From contig JASLCF010000155.1 of assembly GCA_030146155.1 (NCBI GenBank), positions 1-6,337 of the forward strand: DNA of 6,337 bases, given 5' to 3'. Position numbers and translations under genes: made by a program. This stretch comes from Savagea sp. (GTDB taxonomy: Bacteria; Bacillota; Bacilli; Bacillales_A; Planococcaceae). Positions 4,541 to 6,337 of the stretch are shown piece by piece. A model generated the notes under the pieces. It was not told the origin of the DNA. It saw only the letters and a program-made list of their open reading frames with translations, and did no database searches. How positions within the stretch are numbered: the first letter of the stretch is position 1; each line of letters opens with the position of its first letter.

Positions 4541-6337
4541 ATGAATTTACAACAAAGAAAAGCTATATTGATGACAATTGATTCAATCATTGTCTTGTTT
4601 TCAATTTTTATAGGTTATTTTTTATTAGCTCCAACTACATGGCCTTTTCAAAATCCGATTGTAGTGACTAGTTCGATGATCATTTTTGTAACGCATCATA
4701 TTTTTTCAACCTATTATGGGTTATATCGAAAAGAGTGGGCCTACGCCTCTATTGGTGAGCTTATTTCTATTTTTAAAGCAGTTACTTTTACAATTATGGT
4801 TGTAGCAATTGTACAACTCATCATTGCAGGGACAATCAATTTTAGAGCACTTGTCATTACTTGGATGCTCCATTTATTATTGATCGGTGGCTCGCGTTTG
4901 TCTTGGCGGTTATTGATAGAGAATTTTAATGGTCAGAAGAAGAGGGAATCTGTAAGAACACTGATCATTGGTGCAGGAGCTGCAGGAAGAATGGTGGCGC
5001 GTCAATTAACGCAAGAAAAAAGAAACTCTTTAACCCCTGTTGCTTTTTTAGATGATGATCCAAGAAAAATAGGTTCGGAAATTTATGGACTGCGCATATA
5101 TGGTGGAGAAGGGGCAATAGAGAGAATCGTAAAGAAGAAACAAATTGAACATATTGTCATTGCAATACCTTCACTTCCAAAGGAACAATTGGCAGAGATT
5201 GCAAAGCGTTGTATCGCAACAGGAATAGAAACTAAACAAATCCCAAGGCTAGAAGATTTAATGTTGGGAAAAGTAGATGTCACTGAAATGCGTGACGTAC
5301 AAATTGAAGATTTATTGGGTAGAGATGAAGTGCATTTGGATTTACAACAAATTCAGAGAAATATAAAAGGCAAGACAGTACTGATTACAGGAGCGGGCGG
5401 CTCGATTGGATCAGAACTGTCTCGCCAAGTCGCAAGCTTTGAACCAAAATCTCTATTACTATTAGGTCATGGTGAAAGCTCTATCTATGAAATAGAACGA
5501 GAATTAAGATTAAAAGTTCCAGCCCATGTCGAGTGCATTCCAATCATAGCTGATATTAAGGACCGGAAGCGTATTTTTGAAATTGTGGGCCACTATCAAC
5601 CGGATATTATCTACCACGCTGCGGCACATAAGCATGTACCTTTAATGGAAGCCAACCCACGTGAAGCCGTTAAAAATAATATTTTTGGTACGAAAAATGT
5701 TGCAGAAGCAGCTGATCAACATGGTGTGAAACGATTTGTGTTAGTGTCAACTGATAAAGCCGTTAATCCTCCAAACGTGATGGGTGCTACAAAGCGATTT
5801 GCTGAAATGGTAATTCAAAACTTGGCACAATTCAGTCGGACGAAATTTGCTGCTGTACGTTTTGGAAATGTGCTTGGCTCAAGAGGGAGCGTCATTCCTC
5901 TCTTTAAAGAACAGATTGCCAGAGGTGGACCTGTGACAGTTACTGATGAACGAATGACCAGGTATTTTATGACAATCCCTGAAGCTTCAAAACTCGTTTT
6001 ACAAGCTGGGATGTTGGCTGAAGGTGGCGAAATCTTTGTGTTAGACATGGGGGAACCTGTGAAGATTGTCGATTTAGCTAAAAACCTTATTCAGTTGTCA
6101 GGATACTCAGTGGAAGAGATTGGGATTACTTTCTCAGGTATTCGTCCAGGTGAAAAACTGTATGAAGAATTATTAAATAGCGAAGAAATTCAAGAAGAGC
6201 AAATTTTCCCTGGCATCCACATTGGTAAGGTTCAACTGATTGCAATCGATGATACTGTGGAAGCTTTAGAAAAACTTATACACGACGACCAAGTAGATAT
6301 AAAAAATATACTGCTCGGTCAACTCAACAGTGAGAAG
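4541..6337 (+). CDS. epsC: Membrane UDP-sugar 4,6-dehydratase (EpsC/CapD/PglF-WbpM type), 3' end beyond the window
   Basis: The frame stays open from ATG 4541 to the right edge, 599 codons without a stop. Full-length members have roughly 600-660 residues, so only a short tail should be missing. Four N-terminal membrane helices (about 10-30, 41-60, 76-97, 103-122) precede a first Rossmann-like CoA/NAD-binding-type domain with LIIGAGAAGR (141-150) and a C-terminal short-chain dehydrogenase domain with LITGAGGSIGSE (281-292). Further motifs are HAAAHKHVPLME (359-370), STDKAVNP (403-410), MGATK (414-418), FGNVLGS (441-447) and GIRPGEKLYEE (533-543). The usual catalytic Tyr of YxxxK is Met414 with K418 kept and D405/K406 nearby, as is normal for this long-type group. 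Such enzymes convert UDP-GlcNAc to the UDP-4-keto-6-deoxy sugar leading to QuiNAc, FucNAc or bacillosamine precursors; the exact substrate cannot be told. ATG 4541 is preferred over ATG 4535, but only a weak ribosome site (TTGG, 4529-4532) precedes it. CapD is another name in use. Confidence 0.93.
   Translation, partial: MNLQQRKAILMTIDSIIVLFSIFIGYFLLAPTTWPFQNPIVVTSSMIIFVTHHIFSTYYGLYRKEWAYASIGELISIFKAVTFTIMVVAIVQLIIAGTINFRALVITWMLHLLLIGGSRLSWRLLIENFNGQKKRESVRTLIIGAGAAGRMVARQLTQEKRNSLTPVAFLDDDPRKIGSEIYGLRIYGGEGAIERIVKKKQIEHIVIAIPSLPKEQLAEIAKRCIATGIETKQIPRLEDLMLGKVDVTEMRDVQIEDLLGRDEVHLDLQQIQRNIKGKTVLITGAGGSIGSELSRQVASFEPKSLLLLGHGESSIYEIERELRLKVPAHVECIPIIADIKDRKRIFEIVGHYQPDIIYHAAAHKHVPLMEANPREAVKNNIFGTKNVAEAADQHGVKRFVLVSTDKAVNPPNVMGATKRFAEMVIQNLAQFSRTKFAAVRFGNVLGSRGSVIPLFKEQIARGGPVTVTDERMTRYFMTIPEASKLVLQAGMLAEGGEIFVLDMGEPVKIVDLAKNLIQLSGYSVEEIGITFSGIRPGEKLYEELLNSEEIQEEQIFPGIHIGKVQLIAIDDTVEALEKLIHDDQVDIKNILLGQLNSEK

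Noticed and set aside
5780..5800. Loss of the catalytic tyrosine in the dehydratase (Met at residue 414)
   Set aside because: Met in place of Tyr with the lysine kept is normal for the long membrane-bound PglF/WbpM-type dehydratases, so it does not indicate an inactive enzyme.
1..6337. CRISPR array, tRNA, rRNA, insertion sequence or attachment site
   Set aside because: No repeated spacer pattern, cloverleaf sequence, transposase motif or terminal inverted repeats were found on either strand.

Overview
The window looks like a capsule or exopolysaccharide locus from a low-GC Gram-positive bacterium, most likely a member of the Bacillales (Bacillaceae or Planococcaceae type). The reasons are AT-rich codon use, strong Shine-Dalgarno sites, a TagU-like LCP protein, and the Firmicutes arrangement in which a membrane chain-length/activator protein and its tyrosine kinase are separate polypeptides followed by a PHP-type phosphatase. 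The species cannot be fixed from the sequence alone.

Layout. At the left edge (1-197, + strand) is the C-terminal end of a cytosolic 5'(3')-deoxyribonucleotidase-like (NT5C, HAD superfamily) gene. It ends at a strong hairpin terminator (196-236) that also serves the converging genes. On the - strand, two overlapping genes run leftwards: a membrane-anchored SGNH-hydrolase-like protein (GTG start at 1975) and a LytR-CpsA-Psr (LCP) ligase (235-1173). A 265-base AT-rich divergent promoter region (1976-2240) separates them from the rightward capsule operon. That operon holds a YwqC/CapA-type chain-length/kinase activator (2241-2969), a YwqD/CapB-type tyrosine kinase (2973-3680), a YwqE/CapC-type phosphatase (3699-4463) and, after a 77-base gap with a hairpin, a large membrane UDP-sugar 4,6-dehydratase of the EpsC/CapD/PglF type (4541 to the window edge, no stop reached).

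How they fit together. The activator and kinase should form a membrane complex whose C-terminal tyrosine cluster is phosphorylated and is reset by the phosphatase, controlling polymer synthesis or length. The dehydratase probably starts synthesis of a 6-deoxy amino sugar precursor. The LCP protein is of the family that moves lipid-linked glycopolymers onto peptidoglycan, and the SGNH-like partner may modify the envelope polymer or act as an accessory factor. The biosynthetic glycosyltransferase, flippase and polymerase genes would be expected beyond the right edge.

The gene content is a familiar type. The points most worth a second look are the hairpin with a U-rich tail directly after the phosphatase gene, the apparent loss of catalytic residues in the SGNH-like protein, and the promoter architecture of the divergent region.
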